The notes beneath the pieces are model-generated. The model was given only the letters and a program-made list of their open reading frames with translations, was not told where the DNA came from and ran no database searches. A stretch of 47,944 nt of DNA, taken from positions 1 to 47,944 of the forward strand of contig CACXWU010000013.1 of assembly GCA_902771535.1 (NCBI GenBank), in the 5' to 3' direction. The translations under genes were made by a program, and so were the position numbers. Below, one piece after another: positions 1 to 8,175 of the stretch (its first letter is position 1; the number at the start of each line of letters is the position of its first letter). The DNA comes from an uncultured Pseudomonadota bacterium (lineage in GTDB: Bacteria; Pseudomonadota; Alphaproteobacteria; UBA3830).

Positions 1-587
1 CAGCGGTTTGCGCGATGGCGTTCTCGGCGAACGCGGATGTAGCGAGTGAAGTAGAGGTTATTGAAGCCGCTCAAACGAGTGCTTTCAGCAGCATCTACGG
101 CGGTTTGGGAATCGGCGGAAGTTTCTTGAAGTTTGCCGACGGAGACTTGAAGGCCAATCGTTTCATGGGTTCTTTCGTCCTCGGTGGCGGAAAAGTGTTC
201 AATAACAACGTATACGTTGGTGGTGAGTTCCTGGCCGACTTCATGAAGAATAAGAAATGGGAAGATAACAAGGGCAATGCTGAGAGCAAGGGATTTATGC
301 CGCAGATCGATTTGAAAGTTGGTTATGCGTTCAAGAATAATTCTCTGGTTTACGGAAAATTGGGATGTGCGTGGTCGAAGGTGTCCTTATATGACAAGTC
401 TGAAGATGAATCGGAATCTAAGACAAAAGCTTCTTTCGTGTTGGGTTTGGGAGCGGAAAAAGCTTTCTGCAAGAAGTTTTCTGCTGCCGTTGAAGGTGAT
501 TACAACTTCGGATGGAAGTGGAACGATGTGCGCAACAACAAGGGTTGGACTGTTCGCGCTTTGGTTAAGTACAACGTGAAGTACTAA
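1..587 (+). CDS. Outer membrane beta-barrel protein, 5' end cut by the window edge
   Basis: This is a paralogue of the next gene (837-1481). Both share the end of a signal peptide (AVCAMAFSANA, then DVA), the block FYGG/IYGGLGIGGSFLK, a VLGGGKVF segment, GCAWSK and an NKGW near the end. The reading frame is already open at base 3 and matches codons 8 onward of the neighbour's signal peptide, so the true start lies just outside the window and the ATG at 15 is internal. Alternating hydrophobic residues, abundant Gly and aromatic residues and a C-terminal V-K-Y fit a small 8-stranded outer membrane barrel of the OmpA/opacity type. Such barrels sit in the outer membrane and act as surface structures or adhesins. 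The exact role here cannot be told. A terminator follows. Confidence 0.8.
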   Translation, partial: AVCAMAFSANADVASEVEVIEAAQTSAFSSIYGGLGIGGSFLKFADGDLKANRFMGSFVLGGGKVFNNNVYVGGEFLADFMKNKKWEDNKGNAESKGFMPQIDLKVGYAFKNNSLVYGKLGCAWSKVSLYDKSEDESESKTKASFVLGLGAEKAFCKKFSAAVEGDYNFGWKWNDVRNNKGWTVRALVKYNVKY

Positions 588-637
588 TCCATCGTCATAT
601 ATTGACAGGGCCTCGGTTTGTCCGGGGTATTTAGTTA

Positions 638-665
638 GCCTCGGCTTAGGTCGGGGCTTTTTTAT
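638..665 (+). terminator. Rho-independent terminator after the first beta-barrel gene
   Basis: Six-base-pair stem GCCTCG/CGGGGC (one G-U pair), 8-base loop, then a run of seven T. A near-identical hairpin follows the paralogue at 1503-1529, so the terminator was copied along with the gene. Confidence 0.8.
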
Positions 666-836
666 TTGAAAATTTTTTGTGAAGAGTGTCGTTCGGCGTT
701 TCGTTAAAATTTCGTAAATATTATTAGTCCCGAATGTGATAAAAAAATCACCGCTTGCTTGGAAAATCTTTCGAGCTGTTGAGAAAAACCTCTCCCTGTT
801 GTAGCCTTGAACAAGTTTTGTGTTATAGGAGTTGAA

Positions 837-1481
837 ATGAAAAAAGTAGTATTAAGCGCGGCGGTTTGCGCGATGGCGTTTTCAGCAAACGCAGATGTAG
901 CAAACGAATCAGCAGTTGCTGAGGCTGTTTCGGAAAGTGTTTTCAGTAGTTTTTATGGCGGTTTGGGAATTGGCGGAAGCTTTTTGAAGTCCTCCATAGA
1001 TGGGATGAAAGACATGAAAACCACTAATTTTATGGGGACTTTCGTACTCGGTGGCGGAAAAGTTTTCGAAAACAGGTCATACATGGGCGGAGAGTTTTTG
1101 ATCAACTTTATGCAGAATAAAAAGAAGTTTTACGAAGATTATGCTCCAGGTGCCAATCTTCAAATGAAAGGTTTTTCCCCCCAAGTTAGCGTGAAATTAG
1201 GTTACAATATGCGTAAAGATGTGTTGGGTTACGGAAAAATGGGATGTGCTTGGTCGAAAATATCTTTCTTCGACGGTAAAGATAATCATTCGAAAAATAA
1301 AACCTCCTTCGTGTTGGGAGTAGGTGCGGAAAAATCTTTTTTTCCAGATGTTTCCGCAGCAATAGAAGCTGACTATAATTTCGGATTTAAGACAGATGAT
1401 GGCGGAATTGGTGTAAATAAAGTCAGAGCAAACAAAGGATGGTCCATTCGCGCCCTGGCGAAGTGTAATGTAAAGTACTGA
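837..1481 (+). CDS. Outer membrane beta-barrel protein (214 aa), tandem paralogue
   Basis: A signal peptide of about 19 residues (MKKVVLSAAVCAMAFSANA) is followed by a beta-rich, glycine-rich domain homologous along its length to the preceding gene. The ATG at 837 is preferred to an in-frame upstream start at 807 because a TAGGAG ribosome binding site lies about 5 bases before it and the signal peptide begins there. It differs from its neighbour by short insertions in predicted loops (for example around residues 60-70, 90-105 and 185-195), which fits exposed loops diverging on a conserved barrel. Predicted location is the outer membrane. Tandem copies like these may allow antigenic variation or recombination, which is inference. 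Confidence 0.82.
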   Translation: MKKVVLSAAVCAMAFSANADVANESAVAEAVSESVFSSFYGGLGIGGSFLKSSIDGMKDMKTTNFMGTFVLGGGKVFENRSYMGGEFLINFMQNKKKFYEDYAPGANLQMKGFSPQVSVKLGYNMRKDVLGYGKMGCAWSKISFFDGKDNHSKNKTSFVLGVGAEKSFFPDVSAAIEADYNFGFKTDDGGIGVNKVRANKGWSIRALAKCNVKY

Positions 1482-1502
1482 TTTCTTTTACAGATCAACC
1501 AA

Positions 1503-1529
1503 GCCTCGGTCTCGATCGGGGCTTTTTTT
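1503..1529 (+). terminator. Rho-independent terminator
   Basis: GCCTCG/CGGGGC stem with an 8-base loop and seven T residues, matching the terminator of the first paralogue. Confidence 0.8.
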
Positions 1530-1599
1530 ATCGATACGTACCAAAAACAACAACACCTGCCTGCAAACTGCAAACAAGTAAGTCTACGCAAATATAATG

Positions 1600-1625
1600 A
1601 AAAAAAGGAGAGAAGAGATCTCTCC
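1600..1625 (-). terminator. Rho-independent terminator of the HU gene
   Basis: Read on the minus strand: GGAGAGA, 5-base loop, TCTCTCC, then seven T, starting a few bases after the HU stop codon. Confidence 0.8.
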
Positions 1626-1630
1626 CAAAA

Positions 1631-1903
1631 TTATTTAACTGACTCTTTTAATGTTTTTCCGACCTTGAACTTTACTGTCTTTGTCGCCGGAATATCCATC
1701 ATTTTTCCTGTCTGGAAGTTACGTGCTGTTCTGGCAGCTCTCTTTCCGACTGAAAAAGAACCAAATCCCGGAATGACAACGTCTCCACCGGACTTCAATT
1801 CTTTTTGGATTACCTCAATAATAGAATTTAGGCAATCTCCCACACTTTTTTGGGATAAACCGCAGTTTCCCGCGACTTTGTGAATTAACTCTGTCTTGTT
1901 CAT
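1631..1903 (-). CDS. hup: HU-family nucleoid DNA-binding protein (90 aa)
   Basis: A full-length HU/IHF-type protein. It begins MNKTELIHKVA, carries the family signature GFGSF before the beta-arm and ends in a typical Lys-rich helix. HU dimers bend and compact DNA and help replication, recombination and transcription. The length of 90 residues is standard. IHF subunits have similar lengths, but the arm with R-N-x-x-T-G and the single copy point to HU. The gene is monocistronic: it has its own terminator, and the start ATG is preceded on the minus strand by AGAGGTT, a usable ribosome binding site. Confidence 0.93.
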   Translation of the reverse strand: MNKTELIHKVAGNCGLSQKSVGDCLNSIIEVIQKELKSGGDVVIPGFGSFSVGKRAARTARNFQTGKMMDIPATKTVKFKVGKTLKESVK

Positions 1904-2049
1904 TTTTTAACCTCTAGTACTACAATGCTCAACTCTAACACTAATTTGTTCGCATTTGCAATAGAGAGACTATAAATTGAAGTTTATTAACTGCTTATAT
2001 TGCAAAAATTTAAAATATATTAGAGCTTTGTGCTAAAAATGTTTAAAAT

Positions 2050-2586
2050 TTAGGACTTATATAACGTGTGTTTCACGGAGCGCATCGCTTTTCGAGCCTT
2101 TTCACTTGGATTAACCAAAATTTTTTTTGAAGATTTTTTCCAGACATGAAGATCGTCGGTACTGTTTCCGGCATAAGTAAATCCGTTTGTAAACAGTTTC
2201 GCAAGTTTCTGAGCTTTGTTTTTTCCGACGAGATTGGTTTTTAAATCACTGGCGAAAACTCCGTCGAAAATCTGAAGGTAGTCAGCAACTTGTTTTGCGT
2301 ATTTTTCCGTAGAGCCAGTTGCCAAATATATTTTGCTTCCCTCCGATTTTCTCTGAATAAGATAGGACAGAAAATCAGAATTGTAGGGCAAGGCGGAGGG
2401 ATCGACTTCAACTTCCTTCGCTACTCTGTATTTAAGATAGGGAACCCCCTTAAAGTACCAGAAAACCAGCTTGAAGACATTGAGAAGATTTTTCTTTACG
2501 AATTTTTTTGCGGAGTCCCAAGACAAATCGGATCTTATCAAGGTACCGTCCAAATCGACGCAGATTATTTCGTCATTGTCTGCCAT
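2050..2586 (-). CDS. HAD-superfamily phosphatase-like protein (178 aa)
   Basis: All four HAD motifs are visible: I, DLDGTLIRSD near residues 11-20 (nucleophile Asp and acid/base Asp); II, LATGS; III, a Lys in GKNKAQ; IV, YAGNSTDD. The DLDGTLIRSD form resembles the cytosolic HAD domain that alphaproteobacteria often carry fused to the N-terminus of UbiA-type prenyltransferases. Here the domain stands alone with no membrane part. A hydrophobic patch (LVFWYFKGVPYLKY) near residues 42-55 may be part of the cap. It lies 21 bases after grpE and is probably co-transcribed with it. The substrate is unknown. Confidence 0.75.
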   Translation of the reverse strand: MADNDEIICVDLDGTLIRSDLSWDSAKKFVKKNLLNVFKLVFWYFKGVPYLKYRVAKEVEVDPSALPYNSDFLSYLIQRKSEGSKIYLATGSTEKYAKQVADYLQIFDGVFASDLKTNLVGKNKAQKLAKLFTNGFTYAGNSTDDLHVWKKSSKKILVNPSEKARKAMRSVKHTLYKS

Positions 2587-2607
2587 CGATTACCTCTAAC
2601 CTTCTAC

Positions 2608-3183
2608 TCATTTTTTCTTGGATACACTCACCATTACCGGGCGCAACAGTCTGTCGTGGTACTTATACCCAGTCTGAAACACTTTTACCACAGTTCCTGC
2701 CGGTTGTTGATCGTTCTCGACCTCGCACATCGCCTGATGTAATTCATGATTAAACGGATTGCCCGCGGAAACCTCTATGCGGGAAATACCATACTTTTGG
2801 AAAGTCGATAATAGTTCCTTTTCGCAGATCGCAATTCCGTCAAAATAGGCCTTCAAATTAGGGTCGGCGTCGATTTTATCCTTTACGGAATCGATACTAC
2901 CATTGATTCTTTCAAAATTGTCCAAGACAGCCAAAAGATCGCGAGCAAAATTCTTGTTGGCGTATTTTACAGCGTCGTCTTTCTCTTTCTCTAGGCGCTT
3001 TCTTAGGTTCTCAGACTCAGCAGTTTTCCGAAGAAGTGCGTCCTTCAGCGTGTTGATCTGATCAAGCAAATTCTCCTGTGATTCTTTTTCGGACTCTGAA
3101 TTTTTATCAGACTTTTCCGAAACTTCAATCTTTTCTTCAGATTCAACTTCTTCTTGGTTAATGTTTTCTTTCCTATCTTTCAT
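2608..3183 (-). CDS. grpE: GrpE, nucleotide exchange factor of DnaK (191 aa)
   Basis: GrpE opens the DnaK nucleotide pocket so that ADP is exchanged for ATP, in the cytoplasm. The first 40 residues are a Glu/Ser/Lys-rich disordered tail. A long coiled-coil helix follows (about 41-95, with AESENLRKR and RDLLAVLDNFER), then the C-terminal beta-wing domain with NPFNHELHQAM and G-T-V-V-x-V-x-x-x-G-Y. Length and motif order are normal for the family. It sits between a thioesterase gene and the HAD gene on the minus strand with gaps of about 20 bases, suggesting one transcript. Confidence 0.96.
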   Translation of the reverse strand: MKDRKENINQEEVESEEKIEVSEKSDKNSESEKESQENLLDQINTLKDALLRKTAESENLRKRLEKEKDDAVKYANKNFARDLLAVLDNFERINGSIDSVKDKIDADPNLKAYFDGIAICEKELLSTFQKYGISRIEVSAGNPFNHELHQAMCEVENDQQPAGTVVKVFQTGYKYHDRLLRPVMVSVSKKK

Positions 3184-3203
3184 AACCCGACCTTTTCCTA
3201 AAA

Positions 3204-3599
3204 TTATTTTTCCGACTTGTCCCAGAATGCCTTTACAGGACGCGGTCTGCGATTTTCATCCAGTGCCACCATTACGAAGGTTCCCTTAACAGCGTTCAAC
3301 ACTTCACTGTTTCCCTTTCTGCAGATATCCACGTAAACATTCAAAGTCATGGATGTATTTCCGATTTTTTCGATTTCTGCATAAACTGAAACTTCGTCTC
3401 CTACAAAGATAGGGGTATCAAAAGTAACATTATTGATCGCCTTCGTAGCAATAGACCCGCGAGCCAAACGAGCAGCAATACTTCCCGCAGCAATATCCAT
3501 CAGAGACATGATCCACCCGCCGAAAATATCTCCCCATGGATTGGTATCCGCCGGCACCGCAATCGTTCTCGAAACTAAAACTCTCTCTTTAGTGTTCAT
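3204..3599 (-). CDS. YciA-type acyl-CoA thioesterase, hotdog fold (131 aa)
   Basis: Hotdog thioesterase of the acyl-CoA hydrolase group: N-P-W-G-D-I-F-G-G-W around residues 20-30 carries the catalytic Asp region, and D-T-P-I-F-V-G-D-E-V marks the substrate strand. It cleaves acyl-CoA to free acid and CoA in the cytoplasm. The ATG at 3599 is chosen over a TTG five codons upstream because GAGAG lies about 8 bases before it and because the protein then begins MNTKERV, as expected for the family. It lies immediately upstream of grpE. Confidence 0.85.
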   Translation of the reverse strand: MNTKERVLVSRTIAVPADTNPWGDIFGGWIMSLMDIAAGSIAARLARGSIATKAINNVTFDTPIFVGDEVSVYAEIEKIGNTSMTLNVYVDICRKGNSEVLNAVKGTFVMVALDENRRPRPVKAFWDKSEK

Positions 3600-3671
3600 T
3601 GTAATTTCTCTCAACTAATGGAGTTGAATTGTATCAGTTTTAACCAAAATGTCAATCCGTGACGATGATTT

Positions 3672-5042
3672 TTAACTTAGAAATATGTGAGCCAATCCCA
3701 GAAATGCAATGTATCCGGAAACGTCTGTTATTGTGGTGATCAATGGACCAGAGCTTAGAGATGAATCGTATCCAAAGCGATAAAAAATAATAGGAAGGGC
3801 AACTCCGATAAATGAGGCCCAGGTTGCGCAAAAGACCATGGTTCCCAAAAGCAACAGAGATAATCTGATATCGTTAAACCAAAAAAGAACGGTAGCTCCC
3901 AGGAACAGACCAATCATCAGTCCGTTAAAAACTCCCATAAGAGTTTCTTTTTTAACTACTTTGGAATATTGTGCTTCGCGAAACTCTTTAGCAGAAAATG
4001 CTTTAATAACGACGCTTGCCGTTTGAATTCCGATGTTTCCGCCCAAAGCTCCCGCAATAGGCATTAATACCGCCAGTGCCACAGTTTGCTGAATAATATT
4101 TTGAAACAGTGAAATAATAAAAGGGGATAGCAAAGTGTTGATTACCGCAAATGACAACCAGCGCAACCTTTTAAAACAGTTCATTATCAGAGACGTATTT
4201 GCTTCGTCATCTTCAGAAGTTCCTGTTAATTGATTAAAATCTTCGGTGATTTCTTCCTGAGCGATATCTATAAGGTCTGCGGATCTGATCAATCCGATCA
4301 TGTGGTTGTTTCTGTCCACCACAGGAAGTCTTACGAAATGATATTTATTGAACAGATTATATGCTATTTCCTGATCATCTGTTGCGGCAATTTCAATGAT
4401 GTCCGGACTTTCTATATCTTTGAGCTTTTTCTTTTTGTGCGATTTTAATAAGCGAGTAAGCGATATCAGTCCCGTAAGTTTATGATTGTCATCTTCAATA
4501 AAAATTTCCGAACAGCTATCGGGTGCATCCTTTTTTTTCTTGATATATTTGAGAGTTTCTTCTACCGAAAGATTTTCCGAAATTAATATAAAATCAAAGG
4601 ACATGTTTCGTCCGACCGAATTTTCCGGATACGCCATAAGGAACTTGACGATGGCTTTCATCTTTTTCGGCATCATCTCGAAGAATTGTTTGCGATCCTT
4701 CACATTCAGTTGTTCAACTAATTCGATCAGTTCGTCTTTTTTCAAAAGATGAATAGAATTTTTGAAATGATCTAATCCGAAGAAAGCTATGGTTTTTGTA
4801 CGGTAGGGATTTACGAGATTTACCAAAACACGGGAATCCACAAGTTGTGGTACGAGTTTAAAAAATATTTGTCGAGAGTCGGAGTCCAAATCTTCAATAA
4901 CATCTGAAATGTCCGCAGGATGCTTGTTGTTTAATATATGAGAGATTTTTTTGATCTTCATTTCATCATTGCAGATTTCGTTATTTATTATATTGGAAAT
5001 TTTCCTGGAAATTCTCGGCATTTTCCCCTTATAACTCCCCAT
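3672..5042 (-). CDS. mgtE: MgtE-family magnesium transporter (456 aa)
   Basis: Inner-membrane Mg2+ channel/transporter. The order is an N-terminal superhelical domain (about 20-130, with H-P-A-D-I-S-D-V-I-E-D-L), two CBS domains (about 130-260, including LPVVDRNNHMIGLI) and five hydrophobic membrane helices in the C-terminal half. The conserved P-I-A-G-A-L-G-G-N-I-G-I-Q-T pore signature lies near residue 335. Mg2+ binding to the cytosolic domain closes the pore in characterised homologues. An alternative start at 5021 (MPRISRK) has a better Shine-Dalgarno context (AAGGGG just upstream, GGGGAG further up), so the protein may be seven residues shorter. I see no Mg2+ riboswitch upstream. Confidence 0.93.
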   Translation of the reverse strand: MGSYKGKMPRISRKISNIINNEICNDEMKIKKISHILNNKHPADISDVIEDLDSDSRQIFFKLVPQLVDSRVLVNLVNPYRTKTIAFFGLDHFKNSIHLLKKDELIELVEQLNVKDRKQFFEMMPKKMKAIVKFLMAYPENSVGRNMSFDFILISENLSVEETLKYIKKKKDAPDSCSEIFIEDDNHKLTGLISLTRLLKSHKKKKLKDIESPDIIEIAATDDQEIAYNLFNKYHFVRLPVVDRNNHMIGLIRSADLIDIAQEEITEDFNQLTGTSEDDEANTSLIMNCFKRLRWLSFAVINTLLSPFIISLFQNIIQQTVALAVLMPIAGALGGNIGIQTASVVIKAFSAKEFREAQYSKVVKKETLMGVFNGLMIGLFLGATVLFWFNDIRLSLLLLGTMVFCATWASFIGVALPIIFYRFGYDSSLSSGPLITTITDVSGYIAFLGLAHIFLS

Positions 5043-5142
5043 ATGTTCGTAATGCTAATTTTCTGGCGCTATTCATTTCTACCCATCCATTATGCAATAC
5101 AATTCCTTACAAAGTAAATTGTTCTAGAATAAAGTTAATAAC

Positions 5143-5194
5143 TCGTTAGAATTTTGCAAAAATCTCAAAAAATCGTTCGAATTCTGCTAAAATC
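5143..5194. repeat. Imperfect 22-bp direct repeat at the cca 3' end
   Basis: The stretches 5143-5164 and 5173-5194 match at about 18 of 22 positions (TCGTTAGAATTTTGC versus TCGTTCGAATTCTGC). The second copy covers the end and stop codon of cca. It looks like a small local duplication and no function is evident. Confidence 0.5.
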
Positions 5195-6368
5195 CGTGTT
5201 TTTGTAAGATTTCCAGTTTAAATTTGCGATATTTATCCTTAAATGCGGAGTCTTTTTTTATGGATTCGAAGTTCGGCATTTGATTTGCTTTAACTCGTGA
5301 CAGAATTTTGTAGATATCTCGAATTTTTCGTTCGGAACCCTTGAAGTTCGCGTTAGGTACCGCTGCTTTACAAATGGCCAAGAAATTCTCGAAATCTGCC
5401 GGCGTTCTTTTTATGTAATCGTCCGTCAGATCCAGTAACTGTTCGATGTCCATTTTATCTATTTGCTGAAACTTTTTGTAATTTTTACATACAAACACCG
5501 CAAAACTCCGAAAATCATTCGGAATTTTTAGCGTATGACAAATATCCTTAATTATTTGAACTCCTCGTTGTGCGGAGTTTTCGCAAGAGGGGCTTGTGTC
5601 GGAAGATTTTGTTTCACCGATATCGTGCAACAAAGTCGCAAACTTTACAATTTCATTGTCTTTACTTACATTCTTCAGGCAGTCTATAGTGTGTTCCGCG
5701 AGAGTTCCTTTCCGAGAATCTTTCTTTACGAACCAAAGCCTTTCGACGGCGGATAGAATTTTCTTAAGAGCAAAACATTCGTGGGCGACTTCAACGAATC
5801 TGTAGAAATTCGGGTAGCGCAAAGCCTTTTTTATCTCGCCCCAAATCCTTTCAGCGGAAAGATTTTCCAACTGATTTTGAAGTACCATATCCCGCGCCAA
5901 ATTCATGGTTTCCCTGGCAACTGAAAAGTTCAGTTGGGCAGCGAATCGACATAGTCTTATAACTCGCAGAGGATCTTCAACGAAATGGGGACTGATATGC
6001 CGAAGAATTTTGTTATGGATATCTTCAACTCCCCCGTGATAATCGATGATCTTATCTTCCTCGATGTCGTAGGCAATCGCATTACAGCTAAAATCGCGCC
6101 TGATCAAATCATCTTTCAACGTTATCGACTTATCGAAAAAAAAGCCGAAATCGGTATGCTTAGGGCCTGTCTTTACCTCTTTACGGGCGAGGGCATATTC
6201 TTCATTTGAACCTTTGCGGATAAAAACAGGAAAACTCTTCCCCACGGGACGAAAGCCTCTCATAAGCATGTCCTCGATAGTAGCTCCGACTACGACATAA
6301 TCCCTGTCGTTCGGAACGACCCCCATTATTTGATCCCTTACTGCGCCACCGACTAAATATATCTTCAT
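5187..6368 (-). CDS. cca: CCA tRNA nucleotidyltransferase (393 aa)
   Basis: Adds or repairs the 3' CCA end of tRNAs. It starts with MKIYLVGGAVRD, the class II nucleotidyltransferase signature, followed by the catalytic D-R-D-Y, then the R-R-D-F-x-x-N-A motif and E-D-P-L-R-V-x-R. The C-terminal half has an HD-type phosphohydrolase motif (F-A-x-L-L-H-D-I-G), as in the enterobacterial multifunctional enzyme. The start at 6368 is preferred to an ATG seven codons upstream because family members begin exactly at MKIYLVGG; neither start has a clear ribosome binding site. Neighbouring tRNAs here already encode CCA, so repair may be its main task. Confidence 0.93.
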   Translation of the reverse strand: MKIYLVGGAVRDQIMGVVPNDRDYVVVGATIEDMLMRGFRPVGKSFPVFIRKGSNEEYALARKEVKTGPKHTDFGFFFDKSITLKDDLIRRDFSCNAIAYDIEEDKIIDYHGGVEDIHNKILRHISPHFVEDPLRVIRLCRFAAQLNFSVARETMNLARDMVLQNQLENLSAERIWGEIKKALRYPNFYRFVEVAHECFALKKILSAVERLWFVKKDSRKGTLAEHTIDCLKNVSKDNEIVKFATLLHDIGETKSSDTSPSCENSAQRGVQIIKDICHTLKIPNDFRSFAVFVCKNYKKFQQIDKMDIEQLLDLTDDYIKRTPADFENFLAICKAAVPNANFKGSERKIRDIYKILSRVKANQMPNFESIKKDSAFKDKYRKFKLEILQKHGF

Positions 6369-6474
6369 ATTACCCACAACACGGACCATATACTAACACC
6401 ATAACCAATATTTGTTAACGAATTATTTACGACCACAAAAAAATTCTAAAACTTTTAATGCTAAATCACCACTT

Positions 6475-7290
6475 TCAGTTTATCAAATTTTTTATAAACA
6501 AGTATAGATTATATACAAAACCGACAACTACCCTGCGAGTGTTAAACACGGTATTGCTGAGCTTTATTTTCTTATCGTTGAATTTTTTAGTTGTCTCAGA
6601 CTTAATTTGTGAACTTCCGAAATTCTGTTTTACTACGCGAGGTTCGACTCCGACGAATTTTATGTCGAATTCCCACGATGCAGCAAAATAATGATCAAAA
6701 GGCATAATGATCGGATAAAATTTTTCCAAAAGTTTTTTTGCAGCGTATCGATTTATCAAATAACAACCTGCGTGAGTTATGGGTGTAAAATAGAGAGACA
6801 TGTGCTTATCTTCATAAAGATCCTCAATTTTAAAAGGAAATCCATCATGAAATGTTTCAAAATTGAGAATATCCCAGAGATCTTTTTTTTCTATGGCTCT
6901 GTTGACGCACTCTCTCAACTCATGCGGATTAAATGTTACATCATCCTCAAATATTAGCGCGAACTCATATTCGGATTCCAAAAACCTTTCCAGTGCTTTT
7001 TCGTGACTCAGAGAACAACCGATAGTTCCCCGTTCCGGCAGCATTTTAAAATAGCTTTTGAATTTTTTGTAATCACAAACTTTGTGAAGTTCTTCTTCCG
7101 AGAGCTGCTTCCCATCGATTGCGGAAATTCTTTCAACTGGAAATCCTAACTGATCGATGTTCGGTTTAACGAATTCCAAACGTTCCGTCGCTCTGTCAAG
7201 ATTTACTAAAAAAGCTCCGACAGAATTGGGAGCAAACCCCGCGTGAATCTTAAAATCCGAACGCGATTTGTTAAACAAAAAATCGAACAT
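6475..7290 (-). CDS. Glycosyltransferase family 25 protein (271 aa)
   Basis: LPS/oligosaccharide glycosyltransferase of the GT25 type: V-N-L-D-R-A-T-E-R near residue 29, an R-G-x-I-G-C-x-L-S-H-E motif near 87, and the metal-binding F-E-D-D-V near 115. These cytoplasmic enzymes transfer a sugar, commonly galactose, to surface glycans. Further support comes from H-A-G-C-Y-L-I-N-R near 175, which matches the family's conserved acceptor-side segment. The N-terminal 20 residues are not a signal peptide. It stands alone between cca and the rplU promoter; no other glycan genes are nearby, so the substrate cannot be assigned. Confidence 0.85.
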   Translation of the reverse strand: MFDFLFNKSRSDFKIHAGFAPNSVGAFLVNLDRATERLEFVKPNIDQLGFPVERISAIDGKQLSEEELHKVCDYKKFKSYFKMLPERGTIGCSLSHEKALERFLESEYEFALIFEDDVTFNPHELRECVNRAIEKKDLWDILNFETFHDGFPFKIEDLYEDKHMSLYFTPITHAGCYLINRYAAKKLLEKFYPIIMPFDHYFAASWEFDIKFVGVEPRVVKQNFGSSQIKSETTKKFNDKKIKLSNTVFNTRRVVVGFVYNLYLFIKNLIN

Positions 7291-7390
7291 AAATCCTTCC
7301 TTGATTTTTCCCAGTCATAATTCTGAGTCTATGCAATCCTGAAGCGATTCTATTTGTAAAAAAGTTTTTATGCAAGTTTTTATTGCCCTC

Positions 7391-7419
7391 TTGAAATTTT
7401 TAACAAAATGAATTAATAG
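7391..7419 (+). promoter_or_regulatory. Probable sigma-70 promoter of rplU-rpmA
   Basis: TTGAAA at 7391-7396, 17-base spacer, TAATAG at 7414-7419, with rplU starting at 7452. The spacing is ideal and the region is otherwise empty. Confidence 0.55.
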
Positions 7420-7451
7420 TAAGTCTCGTATAAGTTAAAAGGAATTAAGTT

Positions 7452-7763
7452 ATGCTTGCAGTTATGAAAACAGGCGGTAAACAGTACAAAGTAAAAGAAG
7501 GCGATTTCATTTCTGTCGAGAAGTTGTCTCTTGATTTGGGCGCGAAGTTGGAAATCAGTGACGTTCTGATGATCGAAAAAGACGGAGATGTAAAAGTCGG
7601 AACACCTTATGTTAAGAATGCCTCCGTGTCCGCGAGCGTTATTGAACATAAGAAGCACAAGACAGTTATGGTTTTCAAAAAGAGTCGTCGTAAAAACTAT
7701 CGCAGAAAAAATGGTCATCGCCAGATTTCGACCATTTTGAAGATCGATAGTATCAAAGGTTAA
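7452..7763 (+). CDS. rplU: 50S ribosomal protein L21 (103 aa)
   Basis: Begins [14 protein letters not shown], the invariant L21 N-terminus, and has the Y-R-R-K-N-G-H-R-Q signature near residue 85. It binds 23S rRNA in the large subunit. The ribosome binding site is AAAAGGAA. rpmA follows after 11 bases, the usual rplU-rpmA order. Confidence 0.98.
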   Translation: MLAVMKTGGKQYKVKEGDFISVEKLSLDLGAKLEISDVLMIEKDGDVKVGTPYVKNASVSASVIEHKKHKTVMVFKKSRRKNYRRKNGHRQISTILKIDSIKG

Positions 7764-7774
7764 GGAGTCAGCAA

Positions 7775-8029
7775 ATGTCAACAAAAAAAGCCGGTGGAAG
7801 TTCTAAGAACGGGCGCGATTCGGAAAGTAAAAGGTTAGGTGTGAAGCGTTTTGGCGGTCAGGCGGTAAAGGCGGGTAACATTATCGTCAGACAACGCGGA
7901 ACAAAAATGAAGGCCGGGGAAAATGTCGGTTTAGGAAAAGATCACACAATCTTCGCGACAGCAGACGGAATTGTGAAGTTTTCCAAGAATGCTCAGGGAC
8001 GCTGCACTGTATCAGTAATTTCTGAGTAA
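7775..8029 (+). CDS. rpmA: 50S ribosomal protein L27 (84 aa)
   Basis: Carries [13 protein letters not shown] near the N-terminus, whose tail reaches the peptidyl-transferase centre, and I-V-R-Q-R-G-T near residue 37. Standard length. AAGGAGT before the ATG serves as ribosome binding site. A terminator follows, so rplU and rpmA form a closed two-gene operon. Confidence 0.98.
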   Translation: MSTKKAGGSSKNGRDSESKRLGVKRFGGQAVKAGNIIVRQRGTKMKAGENVGLGKDHTIFATADGIVKFSKNAQGRCTVSVISE

Positions 8030-8057
8030 TCAGAACAAAGTTTATCCTTTCTGTAAA

Positions 8058-8079
8058 GGCTCCTTCGGGGGTCTTTTTT
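8058..8079 (+). terminator. Rho-independent terminator of rplU-rpmA
   Basis: GGCTCC, TTCG tetraloop, GGGGTC (with G-U pairs), then six T. Confidence 0.8.
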
Positions 8080-8098
8080 GTTAAGAGTCAAAATTGTA

Positions 8099-8127
8099 TT
8101 GCAAACAAGCTAGACATATGGTAAAAG
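8099..8127 (+). promoter_or_regulatory. Possible promoter with a TTGCAA -35 box
   Basis: TTGCAA at 8099-8104, 17-base spacer, TAAAAG at 8122-8127. The -10 is weak, but the same -35 hexamer occurs at fitting distance before dapA and before the ankyrin/LRR gene. Confidence 0.4.
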
Positions 8128-8175
8128 CTTAGGTGTTTGAATAGTTGTTTGATTTCAGAAGAGAGAGTCAAAAAC

